From Cunninghamia lanceolata (taxonomy: Eukaryota; Streptophyta; Pinopsida; Cupressales; Cupressaceae), in the NCBI GenBank assembly GCA_027924645.1, contig BSBN01000187.1, positions 17,006,001 to 17,070,000 of the forward strand: a stretch of DNA of 64,000 bases, read 5' to 3'. Of this stretch, positions 45,641-58,193 are shown one piece after another. Both the position numbers and the translations under genes were made by a program. Every line of letters begins with the position of its first letter. Within the stretch, counting starts at the first letter, position 1. The notes below the pieces were generated by a model. The model searched no databases. It was not told the DNA's origin and was given only the letters and a program-made list of their open reading frames with translations.

Positions 45641-47200
45641 AGAGCCTTTTCTTATTATTTCCTTAGACTGGGAGATGTTTTTCTAGATTTCAGATCCCTC
45701 AGGTAAAGTCGGACAATCTAACACTTCACTAAAGCTATTGTGACCCTTTAGGTATTTGTTTTACATTATCTTTGTCCACTCCTTCTTTTCCATTATTTTG
45801 CACCAAGCATTGGCCGGTAGGAGAGCAAAGTTGAAATCTTTGAGTTTTCTCAATCCAAGACCTCCAGAGTTTTTAGATTTACACATTGAATCCCAAGCCA
45901 CCAACAGTATTCTCTTTTTCTCCTCAGTACTAGACCAAAGAAATCTTTTTTGGATTTGCTCAATCCTATCTCTGATTTTAGTAGGACTTTTAAACAAGGA
46001 CATAGAGTAGACAGGGAGATTTTGGAGAGAAGCTTTGATTAACTAAATTTTTCCCGCCTGGCTAAGGGTAGCCCCTTTCCACCCAGCCAACTTAGAATGA
46101 AATTTATCGACCATGTTCTGCCAGAAAGAATCTGGGATTTTTTCCTCATAAAGAGGTAAACCAAGATAAATAGATGGAAGGGATTCCACTTTGCATTGCA
46201 AAATACTAGCTATTTTATGATCCCTAGGAGCCGGGGTGTTGAAGAAGAAGATTGAACTCTTTGGCAAACTGATTTTCTGACTTGAGGCTTTTTCATAGTT
46301 CAACAGAATACTTCTCACCATACGAGCTTTCTTAATAGAGGCTTCACCCATTATAATAGTATCATCAACGAATTGTTGATGAGAGCAAGAAGGTCCAGTC
46401 GAGGACGGGCAAAGACCCTTGAAACTCCCCTTAGAAACCTCCTTCTAGATATTTCTACCAGGGCTTTAACCATAATAATAAACAAGAAAGGCAAGATAAG
46501 GTCTCCTTGTCTCAACCCTCTAGAGCTTATGAAAAAACCCGATGGAGTACCATTAACCAGAACCGAGAACTTAGGAACCTAGAAAAGCTACCGGAAAATC
46601 TAAAGGGATTTCACATTGAAACCGAACTTACTCAGAACATTAGAGAAAAAAATTTAGTCAACTCTATCATAAGCTTTCATGAGATCCAGTTTGAGAAGAA
46701 AGCCATCCTTCTTATTTAGCCCCAAGGAGTGAATATTCTCCTGAACAGAGATGATGGAGTCAAGGATTTGTCTGCCCGGGACAAACCCACTCTATTGCAC
46801 CAAGATAAGACGTGGGAGAAGGACTTGGAGTTTGCAAGCAACAACTTTAGAGATAATCTTGAAAATAGAATTGCAAAGACTAATAGGAAGAAAATTAGCG
46901 AAGGAGTTAGCTCCATTCTTCTTCGGGATGAGCACAAGAAACGTAGAATTAAGCTCCTTAACCAACCTTTTGGTACCAAAAAATTCCTTAGTAGCATTGC
47001 AGGTGTCATTAGCAACTATATCCCAAAAAGTTTGGAAGAAGAAATGAGGGAAACCATTAGGCCCAGGAGCCTTGTTACCTTCAAAGGAGAAGACAACTCC
47101 CTTAAATTCATCCTCCAAGGGGATTTTGGTCATCATCTTATTGTCATTGTCGTCCATTACTTTGGGGATAACCTCAAGCATTTAGTCTTCTTGCAACAAT
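45641..47200 (-). pseudogene. LINE reverse transcriptase
   Basis: From upstream to downstream on the minus strand: FEGNKAPGPNGFPHFFFQTF, STFLVLIPKKNGA, FLPISLCNSIFKIISKVVA, a motif-A block with KAYDRV, then HQQFVDDTIIMG (the F-x-DD catalytic motif) near 46350-46385, then SIYLGLPLY and FHSKLAGWKGATLSQAGKI. These are the diagnostic blocks of L1-type RT. The frame shifts between 47181, 46351 and 46003, and stops occur. The sequence stops near 47223, so endonuclease is missing. Confidence 0.88.
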
Positions 47201-47223
47201 ATTTCAAAATTATCAACAAATAA

Positions 47224-47548
47224 ATAAAAATTAAATACATCTTTCATCATCACATGGGTGTCTCATTTTGCCCATTCCATGATTCTTGGAGACACATATT
47301 ATACCATCTACAAACAACTAAATGTTACAATAGATACATAACTTGCAAGGTGAATAGCACACATAATGCTAACAGAATATGCTCCTAGCTCACATGAATC
47401 CAACAATAAGCAAGCCTAAAGCCCAAATATTGCTAACAGACTATCAGATGCAACCCATGGTTGTGAGTTTTAAAGATACCAAGCCAGAGGATAGAGTTGA
47501 GTTGCTACAAAAAAAAGCACAAAAATGGCAACTTTAGAGTACACGGCC
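47224..47548. other. Unassigned junction sequence
   Basis: Nothing recognised. The end may belong with the coiled-coil pseudo-ORF that follows, since DRVELLQKKAQKWQL is readable near 47495 in another frame. Confidence 0.4.
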
Positions 47549-48091
47549 ATGAGTAGGAAATTGGAGAAAAGAGAGAAAGAGATGGCCCAAGTCAAGCAAA
47601 CTCTTAAAGACACCCGATTGTAGGTCAACTCCCATGAGAGGTAGGTGATAGAGTCATATGAGAAGATGGCTTCTCAGGTGCCTGAAACCTTGATTAATGC
47701 AAAACAAGAAAAGAGCAAAGAGCTCTTGGGTAGGTTGCAAGAAGTAAATAGAATAATAAAGGCCCTTAATCAACAAACTACCACCCTTAAAGCTAGAGAG
47801 GATAGTTTCAAGCAACAATCAAATACCATCAAAGCTAAGAAGGAAGAGCTAAAGCAAGAAATCATTACCTTGTAACTAAAAGTGGATGGACTCATCCAAG
47901 AGGCCACTCCTTTACAAGCCAAAGAAGAAGAATATAAGAAACAAGTTGGTAATCAACAATCACAAGTAGAGGAATTCAAAAAGATTGAAATTAGTAGGCT
48001 CAAACTAAAAGTCGAATCCTAAGATACTAACCTCAATGCAAATGAAAATATCTATACTTACCCTAAGGATTTTTTTATTGGACCATTTTAA
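47549..48091 (+). pseudogene. Coiled-coil pseudo-ORF
   Basis: From an ATG at 47549 a single frame runs to about 48091 with four stops (two TAG, two TAA). The predicted chain is almost wholly Lys/Glu/Gln-rich heptad-like sequence, for example ELLGRLQEVNRIIKALNQQ and EEYKKQVGNQQSQVEEFKK. Every stop lies where Gln would suit the pattern. It resembles long coiled-coil proteins or the coiled-coil part of a retroelement protein. No catalytic domain is visible and I cannot assign a family. Confidence 0.45.
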
Positions 48092-48349
48092 CTATAGGCA
48101 TTCAATCATGTAAACTTACTCTAAGGACCATTTCAAACTATAGAGAGGGTTTTTATGTATGGAGTTGTGATACTTTATATCAAATCATGGGTTCATGGAT
48201 TAAGATTAGTTAGTATGTTTTCTAATTTTGATTTTATTCTTTTTTTCTTTTCTTTTTTTAATCTATGTTTAATTATGAGGGATTCAATCTTTGTATTTTT
48301 AATCACATCCTTTATGTATTTTCTGTAATCATTTGAAAATGCAACTCCT

Positions 48350-50165
48350 GCCTGCTATCATAACCCTACCCCCACGATCATCCGTGGAGTTTTGCCTCTC
48401 GCGACTGCTCTTGGTGGTGGAGTCATCTCTAATGGCATTTTTCCTGGCTCCCGTGATGCCCCTGGCATCGACACAAATTCTGTGATTGTTATGGATGGAA
48501 CTAGTGGTGGCATCGACACCCTTGTTTCTTTTGCAACTGTTACAGCTAGTGATGGTGGCACTTCCAGCGATGTCCCTGCGTCGGGTGATAGTGGTGTGGG
48601 CTCTGGTCCAGATGCTGGGGCAAATGACTTGGGTCGTGGTGTGTCCAATGCTGCCATTGCTATAATGGGGTGTGACTTGTCGTACACGGCCATGTCTAGG
48701 AAGGGGTCTGCTCACCCCTTTCAGCGTAGAAATCATAGACATATACCCTGCTCTCAAACTTCCCAAGTGGTGGTATGTGGGTAAGATGCGATCGAAAATG
48801 GAGCTCATTATGCTCATCGAACCCTGATAGGTAGATTCAACCACCTGTGGCCTTCTTCCGGACTTGCATTGATGGGTTTTAGAGTCATGGAAGCCCTTTA
48901 CAAAGGACAAAATTAAACTATTGCCTCGTCAAAGGGGTTTCTTTATTGCATTATTTCAATCCTCTAAAGATAGGGAGGCGATGTTGGAAAGCTGGTCTTG
49001 GATGTGGGGAGAATACTCCCTCTCACTCAAGTTGCGGTTCCCCTCTTTCAAGCCTCTCACATAATCGTAAACATTATGCCAGTTTGGGTCTAATTGTCCA
49101 ATCTCCCCCTCTAATTCTAGGTCTCGTGTTTTGAGGCTATTGGCAATGCTATTAGACATCTTCAAATGACTAATTCTACCACTACAAACCTTGGTCATAC
49201 TACCTTTGCCCGCCTATTGGTTGACAGACACCTCCAAGGTGCTTCCCTACATATGTTGTTTTGATGGTGGAGAATAGGTTGTAGACTCGGTCACTTGATT
49301 ATTAGGGTAAACCCTTTCAGTGTAGAAGATGCTTTGCTATTGGTCATCTAGCTTTAGATTGGTCTCGTTCTCTCCGCAAGAATGTAGGTTCAACTTCATG
49401 GTGGTGAAATGCTCTCCCCAACCACTTGACTGTTGGTGCTTCTATGGCTTCTGACTCACAGGTTGTCGTGCCTTCAATTCTAATTCCTCAAGCAACAACA
49501 ATGTGGACTTTGTGGCTCCTTCAATGGAGATTCCCTCTAGGTCTAGTGTGGCTCTAGTGCCTTCGACTATTCCTTTTTCCTCCTTGGCTGATTGTGGAGG
49601 AACCCTTTGCACTTTCTCAACTTTCAGAGGCTGAGCGACTCCCTGCTTCTTTGGATTACCTTTCTTTCTCTTCAAGGGAGGTGTCTCAAGTTATGGTGAC
49701 TTCCAAGAATTCTCGTCTTCTTTCTCCCTAGTCTAAAAATTTAGCTAATGGTGTGTCTTGGACCATCATCCAACGAATTAAAAAAGGTCTTCCCAATTCA
49801 ATTTTGATTTCCCATACCCAGGCTAAGGGTGTGCAATAGGCAAGGTCAGGGTTTGGCATGGTGTAGTTTGTCAACCCCTTGTTTCTCCTCTGTTGTAGCA
49901 ACCTGTTTGCAACTATTATGTTGTATATTTTATCTTGTGCTTGCAACCCCTATGCTATCTCCTTTTGTAAGTCTCACTTCTCGTGAGGCAAGTTTCATTT
50001 GCCATAGGGCTAACATTTTGTAAAAGGGTGGGCCTCCTTTCAAAACCTTTTTACCTTAATAAAAAAACATTTGGCAATGTTGAGGGCAAGGAGAAAGATA
50101 AGAAACCATATCTCCCTTTCCCTAAAAGATATTCAAAACGGCTTCAAGAGAATGGTGGAGGTTAA
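48350..50165 (+). pseudogene. LINE ORF1 (DUF4283 / zinc-knuckle type) pseudogene
   Basis: Plus-strand sequence has an N-terminal Gly/Ser/Thr-rich part, then a block with FFIALFQSSKDREAMLESWS followed by WMWGEYSLSLKLRFPSFKPL, as in the DUF4283 domain of plant LINE ORF1. GLVFEAIGNAI follows, then a knuckle KPFQCRRCFAIGHLALDW at about 49310-49365. Its last Cys is replaced by Trp, so C-x2-C-x4-H-x4-C is broken. Frames change and stops are common. It faces the minus-strand LINE at 42010-47223, so the two are separate insertions. Minus-strand frames here are shadows. Confidence 0.7.
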
Positions 50166-51716
50166 ATTCTTCTTTCAAACAAAACGATCAATGATTTCAA
50201 CATATGCATTCAATTGATCGAGGAGGTTTTAGGCTAAGTGTCTCATAGTATATCCAACTTGAAAATTTTTGTAAGGACCTTAGTGATTGTCTCAAAAGGT
50301 AGTGATTGCCTCAAAGGTCCTATAATTCTATAATGAATTTTCAACTAATAAATGGTAGTTTTGTAACTAATTGTGTCCAAGTATGTGAAAACATTAGTTT
50401 TATAACTTAATACATGAGTACATGAAAATAACAAAGATCCTCACACCAATTTATACTTATAGTTTAATCCTAACGATTGAAAATCTCACCTCCATTAATA
50501 CAACTTTACTACTAGACCAATTTAAATGGTACAAATACTTAAACCTAGATTTTGTTTATAAAAAATAGCCCTGTCAAAAAAATTAAACTTATACTATTCT
50601 ATTTAAAAAATTAAATATTATTATTTTGTAGAAGACAAGTATATAATAAGACTTTTGGATTACCATTTCCTATCATTTTTAATGACCTCACATATTGCTA
50701 TTAAACACAACGTAGGGGGTAACTCATGATGATAATAAACTATATAATAATTTATTATTATTTTTAATTAAAATAACCATCTGGATAGCACAAATGAGAT
50801 TATTTATTTCCTTTCCCTTGGAGGCAAGGTCTCGAGAATAACCTATTCCACCAGCGTTATGCTTTGCACCCTATGTAAAATTCCCCTCTAGAAGGAACAT
50901 TGTGCATGAACGAAGCACAAAAATATAGAATTCTCTTTATTGAGTTTTCACCTTAGTGTTACGGAAGCTTTTTTTTGTTTAAAGCTAAACACTACAGCAG
51001 AATACATATGTGCGTGCCTTTTTACATACATAAACACAAGAGACGAAGCCATTAAAAGAATGTGTTAGTTCTGAATCTAAAAACAAACGAAAACACCTTC
51101 AAATTAGTTGACAGATGTTTAAGTGGCACTGCTTTAATTGTTTTAAGTTGATTTTCACATTTTTAAAATTCATTATATTATATAGTTTTTTTAATTTATT
51201 TATTTGGTATTTCATTGATGACCAATTTTCTTTCATATGTTTTCGGTAATAATTTCAATGTAACAAGCTAGTTAATGCTAGTACGAGGAAGAATGAACAT
51301 ACTCACATATTACAATATTTTTACCTCAAAATTCATTTCTAAGTCGACAAAGCTTCTGCCCATCTAGTACCTTAAAGCCTAACTAGTCTCGCAATTATTA
51401 TCAAGTAATATTCTATTAACAAAATCATTCAGCTAAGTTCTTCATTGAGCGTTCTTTTGCGTTGACTACAAGCACCGCATGGTGCATTTACAAAGGGTAC
51501 AAGGGTATTTGGGTGATTAAATAAGACACATACAACACTAGCACAACCAGAAAGAATGGAACATTGTTCTATGTAACAGAATACTTAAAAGCGATATAAA
51601 AGTATGGCATAAAGATTCATAAGACATAGACCAGGAACTTTAACTCCAAGAATCCCTTACATTTAATCCTTCAAACTCATGGAAACCAACGCTGGGTATG
51701 GTTTTTCCAGACGTTG
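50166..51716. other. Unassigned sequence, includes presumed SHMT 3' UTR
   Basis: The sequence is AT-rich and I see no coding motifs. The part next to 51717 should contain the 3' UTR of the SHMT gene. A minus-strand AATAAA lies near 51200 and is a possible polyadenylation signal. The left part is probably old repeat. Confidence 0.45.
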
Positions 51717-51865
51717 TCATTCCTTATATTTCATGGATGATTTTTCAAATCCAATTGTGGGGAATTGTTTTGCAAATTCCTCAACTTGATGTCGGAGATT
51801 CTTTATGGCAGCCTGTATGCCTGGATTGCTTTCAATTGTGGCATTGAAATCCTTCAACTTGGTGC
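51717..51865 (-). CDS. SHMT: Serine hydroxymethyltransferase, last coding exon
   Basis: The minus-strand exon follows an acceptor ending CACCTCAG and encodes a [12 protein letters not shown] stretch, a helix with [13 protein letters not shown], then [13 protein letters not shown] and a TGA at 51717-51719. The ending with FPTIGFEK is that of plant mitochondrial-type SHMT, the PLP enzyme that interconverts serine and glycine with tetrahydrofolate and works with glycine decarboxylase in photorespiration. The exon is 149 nt and its phase matches the preceding exon. No stops or frameshifts are present, so this looks like a working gene end and not a retrocopy, since introns are kept. Confidence 0.93.
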
Positions 51866-52047
51866 CTGAGGTGTAAAAAGTAAGCTACATTTCAGATTCC
51901 AGATTATTTTGCTTGAATTGAATATGTGTATTAAATGGAAGTAAAAAAGAGATATGAGTAGCATGAAAGTTTCTCATAAAGGACAACAATCTATATAAGT
52001 AAATAAAATAGAAAAAATAGCCAAGGTGACAAAGTAGGGGTTCCCAC

Positions 52048-52158
52048 CTGTTGTCTCAGATTTGGCCTTGATGGCTAATTGAACTGCATGATCAAAGAAC
52101 TCTGCAACTTTTGCAAAATCATCCTCTGTGAAACCTCTTGACGTTAGAGCCGGAGTCC
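52048..52158 (-). CDS. SHMT: Serine hydroxymethyltransferase, penultimate exon
   Basis: The exon is 111 nt, with acceptor TATACAG and donor GTGGGAAC on the minus strand. It encodes [20 protein letters not shown] followed by [16 protein letters not shown]. The split glycine codons at both ends join correctly with the flanking exons (phase 1 introns). The TPALTSRGF segment is part of the conserved C-terminal domain that folds over the substrate. The introns on either side are about 180 and 270 nt. Confidence 0.94.
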
Positions 52159-52424
52159 CTGTATAACATTGAATATTCCAGGAAATATTTTTAGTGGGAA
52201 GGGAAACAAACTCATTTTACTTCTGGTTTATTGGCCTATTTATTCTAATTTCTGGCAGTAACCCATTAAAAGTTTCCCCTGGCCAGGAGCTTTTGTATCC
52301 ATTTTCTATCCCATTTCAAATTCTTCTGTCTATGTAAACTGCCTGAAGAAACAAATATACTATGGAAGGAAGGAATGTGGAAGGAAAATTTACGAAGTCC
52401 AATTTGATAAAAAGAAATCATTAC

Positions 52425-52536
52425 CCATGCGAATTCCACCAGGAACCATTGCGGAAACATCTCCAGGAACTGTGTTTTTATTGGCTGCAATATGAGCCAA
52501 TTCCATCACCCTTTCAACCCTGGATCCATCAACTCC
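52425..52536 (-). CDS. SHMT: Serine hydroxymethyltransferase, upstream exon
   Basis: The exon is 112 nt, with acceptor AATTTTAG and donor GTAATGAT on the minus strand. It begins [20 protein letters not shown] and goes on with [18 protein letters not shown]. The Arg of GGIRMG corresponds to the conserved substrate-carboxylate-binding arginine of SHMT (Arg363 in E. coli). The PLP lysine and all earlier exons are not found between 52537 and 64000, so either the next intron exceeds 11.4 kb and leaves the window, or the gene is truncated. Long TE-filled introns are known in conifers. Confidence 0.94.
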
Positions 52537-52880
52537 CTAAAATTCAAGAAACAAAACAGAGATATGTCAGTTAGGGGATCAACATATGTTATATGCTCAG
52601 AAGATTATTTTTTAAACATCATCTGTAAATCACTATGAATCCTCCAAGATGAGGAATGTTCAACTCAAAAACATTAAATGATTCACGGTTTGACAGCATA
52701 GGTCCATACGGATTGTGGTTAAATTGTTGAACCATCAATGCATCAATACACCCCTTCCCACCTAAGGAAAAAGGAGTTACCCAATTGACCTCTAAAACCC
52801 TACAGTGGAACATTATGTTTTCATAGATGGTGATTAACAATGACACATCATAGAGCTCAGATGTGTTGTAACTTGTAAAT
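52537..52880. other. Start of the SHMT intron or flank, no feature
   Basis: The sequence is intron-like and AT-rich. The minus-strand frame at 52619-52924 shows no known domain. Confidence 0.5.
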
Positions 52881-53570
52881 ATGTAGTAGTTTGGCATCGT
52901 GGATTTGGAAACCTTGATGCACAATCTTTTGAGACTTTGAGGGAAGAGCTGGTTGAAGTTCTAGAGCTGAAAATGCCTGTTTCACCTGGCATTGACAAAA
53001 TGATGTATCTTCAGGAAACAACAATTGCTTTCCCTTCCCAAATGATACCATTCAGAAATTTCTGGATTAATGCAAGCATTGTCACACAATGGCACATGTT
53101 ATTTACTCAGTCAATTATGATTTTTCAAGCAAGACATTTTCTACTTGTTTGAGGAATGACTTAAATAAAAATTAAGTTTTCAAATTATTTCAGGCCTTTG
53201 TTGAAATAAAAACAGGAAAGCCACTTAAAACTTTAAAAGACTGAGTTGCGATAATGGTGGAGAATATGCCTCAAGGAATTTCATTAACATGAGAGCATCG
53301 AACTTGAATTCACAGTGACCTACACTCTGCAACAAAATGGAATAGCACAAAGATAGGGCATTGATGGAGAGTGCAAGGTACATGCTAAACACCACTAAAC
53401 TCAGCTATCCATTTTGGGTGAACACAGTCACAACAGCAACATATGTTCAGGGTTGGCTGTCCACAACAATGTTGTAGCCAATAAATCCCTATGATTCATG
53501 AAACATGGTATGGGAGCAAACCCAACATTCAACATCTGAAGTTGTTCAGAATCTCAGATGTATACACAGT
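52881..53570 (+). pseudogene. Ty1/copia GAG-pre-integrase and integrase fragment
   Basis: Plus-strand translation gives VWHRGFGNLDAQSFETL, the WHRRFGHL-type zinc region before integrase. Decayed sequence follows, then an AFVEIKTGKPLKTL block, then NNGGEYA-like, QQNGIA-like and LMESARCML-like pieces in changing frames, then TTKLSYPFWV and WYGSKP. This is the copia integrase core and its end. Stops and frameshifts are common, and no LTR of this element is seen. Confidence 0.78.
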
Positions 53571-54409
53571 GAGAAGTGGAAGAAGCAGAATAATTGTGAA
53601 ACACATTACAATTGCGTAAATAGGCCTAGTTAAATATTTGATTAATATTGGATAATCAGGAAAGATATTTAATTATGATTATCTTTTAAAATAGTTAACT
53701 GAAATTATTTCTAATAATGCAAATTGTTTTATGAATAAAGTGAATGTTGAATTACACCAAAATTGTTATGTCAATTTATGGATATTATTAGTGATTTTGA
53801 TAATGACTAATTTTTCCTTTAGTTGTTTATGTGAGTGCGATGGGAACTACTGACACTCTCTCAGGTTGGAAAGAGAGAGTACCATCGAGGATAAGTTTCT
53901 AGCCGTCTGAAGACAACATGTCATGATGGAATCAACACACACTTAGACTCATGTAGTTTAGGTTGCATATGTGTGTGAATGAGATTAGGAATTACGTGTT
54001 TTTGTGTTTACTTATTACTAGTGCACTGGGTATGCTTTAAATTAATGTGAGGAAAATATTGTTGTCTAAACATTAGGTGAGCTCTATGTTTTGATATGTT
54101 CACATCTTTTGAAGCTATATTTTAATTCCTATACATTTTAATCATTTTAAGAATTCCATATTCTGCATGCATTGTGTGTAGTCCTCTACGATGATAAGTT
54201 GGATCTATTCTAAACCTTTCCATGGAGTCCAACGTGTTATCCAATCTTGATGTCATATAGATTATAGAAAGTTTATTATTTCTTCACTTTTTTCCGGACA
54301 TTGTGAGGGATACTCTTGCCATCAATTTTGAAATTAAACACAAAGTTTGTTGTTTATGGTCCACAAAGGGTACATAGGGATTATATTTCCACAATCCCAT
54401 GGGTGAATA
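53571..54409. other. Unassigned AT-rich interval
   Basis: No recognised motif. Its position after copia integrase suggests more decayed copia or unrelated repeat. Confidence 0.4.
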
Positions 54410-55165
54410 AATCTACCATCCAATTAGTGGATCATCTTCTGGACAGTTGGTTGTTTTGTTTTGAGAGTTAATAAGTTTTAAATAAATATACTTGGCAGTG
54501 AAGAAGGAAGTGGTGAACAAAACGTGGCAATCTTTGCATTCCATGAGATGACATCTCATTGAGGCATTCTGTGAAACAATTGATGTGCCTTGTTCGTGCT
54601 TCCACATTCTGCATACGTGTCCAGCAGAGCATTTCCAACTATAAGATCTGACAAAAAATCCGTCTTCCTTTATGCTGGAATGGATGTTTGAACCCTATTT
54701 TAAAAAGCTTTGATTTTGGCACAAGCAGGGAGGATGCTGGCAAAGGTTGTGAAATCTGGCTTTACACCTGCCAGATTGCATTTGCTTAAAGTTTTCCAAG
54801 GACTTTTCAACAAAGCATTTCGAAGTTTCAAACATATCTTGCAATCATGGTATTCCATGAGACCACATTTCTTTTAGGCTTTGTGTGAAACAACTAACAT
54901 GCCTTGTCTATGCTTCCACATTTCGCATGCACGGCTACCAGGGCACTTACAACTACAACATCGGATGAATTTCCTCTAGGCCGAAGTTTCTTTCAACAAA
55001 TCCATTTTGGACATATCCTGCTATCTTTGCATTCCAAGAGATGACGTCTCTTTGGGGCATTCTGTCAAACAGACCATGTGCCTTCTTGAGGTTGAGGAAA
55101 GCTTCTGGATCTTACATATCAGCAGCGCATTCTCATCCTTCCTCAACCCATTGTGTATGTGCAGT
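54410..55165 (-). pseudogene. PPR-protein pseudogene fragment
   Basis: Minus-strand sequence reads [20 protein letters not shown] near 55060, then decayed helices with ENFKQMQSG and ARFHNLCQHPPCLCQ, a SIKEDGFFVRSYS stretch, and another repeat ending RCHLMECKDCHV. These correspond to the PLS-type pentatricopeptide pattern (MPQRDVVSWNAMIAGY, then a LAGVKPD-like helix, then an IHQSI-like helix) of organelle RNA-editing factors. Stops and frameshifts throughout show it is a relic of about two and a half repeat sets. It may be a dispersed retrocopy inside the SHMT intron. Confidence 0.75.
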
Positions 55166-55500
55166 AAGTTGTCAATTCTGAGCTTTTTCTCTTGTTGAGA
55201 TCTTTTATGTGTTGGAGGTTCATGCTATCTCAAAAGATATATATATTTTATTATTCTGCCATCTTTACTTTTAGTGTATATGTTTTGTTATTGATCTGTA
55301 CGCTCTACAAAATTGTAGATTGTGATATGTTTCTGTAATGTCATAAATTCTAGTTGAAAAACTGTTGGAGCTGATCTGCCAATTTAAATAATTGTCTTTA
55401 TACCATTTGCAGTTTGCAAATCAAATTCATTATTAGATAAATCAAAATGTGATGCAGAAGCCTTCTGAAATATAATTGAATTAAGTTTTGAATCTGGTAT
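55166..55500. other. No feature seen
   Basis: AT-rich, with a TATATATATTTT tract near 55240. Confidence 0.5.
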
Positions 55501-55692
55501 TTTTATAGACAATAGTTATATTTTGAGAACAATGTAAGGGTGTGAAGATAGAAATAGAGGGTAAAAAAATAGAGTAGAAGGATAAAATAGGGATTTTTTA
55601 TAGACAATAGTTATATTTTGAGAACAGTGTAAGGGTGTGAAGATAAAAATAGAGGGTTAAAAAAAATAGAGTAGAAGGATAAAATAGGGATG
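55501..55692. repeat. Two-copy tandem repeat, period 95 bp
   Basis: Units beginning TTTTATAGACAATAGTTATA start at 55501 and 55596 and run to GATAAAATAGGGAT. Only a handful of differences separate the copies, so the duplication is young. Confidence 0.93.
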
Positions 55693-58193
55693 TAAGATCA
55701 GTAAATAAATTTTTATTTATGAGACTATTTATCATAAGCAAGGTGCAAACTGTTTTTAAGGGGATGAGCTATGAGTGTCTTAGCAGACTGAAGATGTGTA
55801 ACTTAGCATTAAAGAAGAGAAAGTGTGATCTTTGTGGATGCCTATCTTGATAACATTTAAGAGTGTGATTTTAAAGGTTAGATCTGAATTTCTCTGTTCG
55901 AAAATTACCAGATATTGAACTCCTTGTAATCATTTCTAAGCGTTATTTGCTTTTTGGGAAAATGCTGATTTTTTACTTTCAATTGTATAGAGGCCTATGA
56001 AATGCACCCGGTATGTTGCTTGGAATTTGACCTTGTGCCTGCCTATTTACATTATTTGGAAATTTTCTTAAGCCTTTTTCATCGAATTCCTTTACGCATT
56101 TCCATGGAATTACATTTCTCATTTGCATTCCATAAACAAATATCATGCTTTGTGTATGACACAATTGTTTACCTTGCTTCGTATCCATTTTTAGGTCTAG
56201 TTATTTCTTCTACTATACTTTTGGTAGTCGTCTATAGTTGAGCTACATATAGATTTACTCTTGAAGTATTGAGCTTATTCAGGTGATATAATATAATGTT
56301 TTTAGGGGGTGGTTTTGTATTATATGAAGAAAGGGCTTAAATGGCTAGATAAGATCTAAAGTGCATCCTTGATAGCAAGGAGATTAGGTTCATAACTTAA
56401 TTCTAGTGTAATTCTAGTGTCATTATCACTATGATGGTAATCAGGAATAATAGTCATTTTTGAAACTTATGGTTTCTCTTGGAAATGAAATTAAATTTTG
56501 TAATTACAGGGTTGCTCATGGGCATGATGGTTATGTAGATTGGGGCAACAACCGTCTGGGTATACCATGATTGTAAGGTCAAGACGTGAACCTTTAACCA
56601 TAAATGGGTTTTGAACTTACAAGGCAAATGAACAATCTCACATAATTGTGCACAATACCTTGGATCGTGGTCAAGTTATAGTAACTAATGATCAGACCAT
56701 GAATGTTTTTGAGACTCTTAGATATTAATATCTTTGCATTTTAGTGTGTTTCTTGGTGCCAAGGTAGTTAACCTCATAGACTATGGATAAATAGCCAATC
56801 ATTTACTTCAAAACCATGTCATATGTTTGACTTATAAATTATAACTATGTTTGACGACCCACGGGGGTATCCTTCAAGTGAATATTATTCTTCTCACAGA
56901 TTTATTTTTCCATGGTATTGATTAGTAGTAAGATTATATCTAAATAATAATAATATTCATAAATCCTTATATAAATCCAATTGCAAGAGAGGTTATCATG
57001 ACTATTAATAACTATTTTGCCATGACACATTAAGGATTATGGTGCATTGCCAATAGAAATTCTGTATTTTTCTTTATTACAGAGTGGGTTGCAATATAGC
57101 ACTTTTTGGTTAGTGCTATGATATTGCATTATTTTTTGGTTATATATCCATGTCACGATTAATTACTAACATCAACATTAGACGATCAGAAATATCAAAT
57201 CAACCTCATGAAAACTAAAGACCATTTAGTGGATATAGTTATCTTCCCAATCTAGTAGAGTTATACTCTATGTTCTTCTAGGTGAATAACCTAAGGTGAA
57301 TATGATGTTATTAGAATGATAGAATGACATTCCTTATTGAGACAACCTAGAGGTTATGTATAAAGGGACGTAGAAAGATGATTGTGAGATGTTTAGTTGA
57401 TTGATGCTAGTCAATTGGACCTCTGTGAAATAGCTATTATATACTTGAAAGGAATGGGTAGCACCTTACTTTGTGTGTTTTGCTATGATTAGTAATTGGA
57501 AAATTCCTTTTGATTGAATGTCAAGATATCATCAAGAGATGATTAGGACATTATTATTCTGTGTTTATGATTGTGTTGTGGATTAGCCTCCATAGTATAG
57601 AGATTCTTACTTTGGGAAAGTATATGGTTGAGAAAACTATATTTAAAGGACTGTGAAAAGTTAGATAAGGACTTTGCCTTTTGGATATATTTTCCATCCT
57701 GTTAGATGTCAAGATGTCAGTATGTGATAAGGATAATTGTTACTTTCCTAGTGTTTAGGTACTTAAACTTTGATAACTTTATGGATTGTTTATCATATCA
57801 TTCCAACGTTATGTTGTATAATTTATTTTCAGTATAGTACTACATTTACTCGAGGGATGAGTATGGACGATGCCATTTATGGGAAATCAGAGAATGTAGG
57901 TTGTTCTGCCTACGAATAAAGATGCTACGGCCATAGCTTGAAATCAATCATAAGTGTATTACTTTGTTTGATTTATATTCTCTCCCATAACATGTTTATC
58001 AATGGGCATGTGCATTAGATATATGTTGCATGACCATATAGGAATGCTAGATTGTCAATGATTCACATAGTGCACATATTCCTTCATGCATGTTGGCCAC
58101 ATGTTGCTAGATCCTCCCTGATGGGTCGGGCTTCTCCAGTGGAGTAGCATGAGGAAGCTTAATGCTTCATGGCAAGGTGGATATGTAATGTCT
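55693..58193. other. Unassigned 2.5-kb interval
   Basis: No domain or element end is recognised until a purine-rich GGCAAGGTGGATA at 58181-58193, which precedes an LTR start. By position much of this should be the internal part of that element, but I find no retroelement motif in any frame. Confidence 0.4.

Larger units (their letters stand above)
42010..47223 (-). mobile_element. 5'-truncated LINE with RNase H and a downstream ORF
   Basis: Reading on the minus strand from 47223, the order is RT, zinc-finger (zf-RVT) region, RNase H, then a further ORF. The endonuclease and ORF1 expected upstream are absent, as in the usual 5' truncation of LINEs. The 3' end is placed near 42010, where the minus strand reads CTTTAATAAAAAATAG, a likely A-rich tail or polyadenylation region. 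No target duplication was found. The frame changes several times. Confidence 0.75.

Noticed and set aside
46373..47223. Plus-strand frames of up to 164 codons
   Set aside because: They are shadows of the minus-strand LINE RT, whose catalytic motifs are recognisable.
48392..48784. Gly/Ser-rich plus-strand ORF considered as a separate gene
   Set aside because: It leads into LINE ORF1 sequence and is best read as the N-terminal part of that pseudogene.
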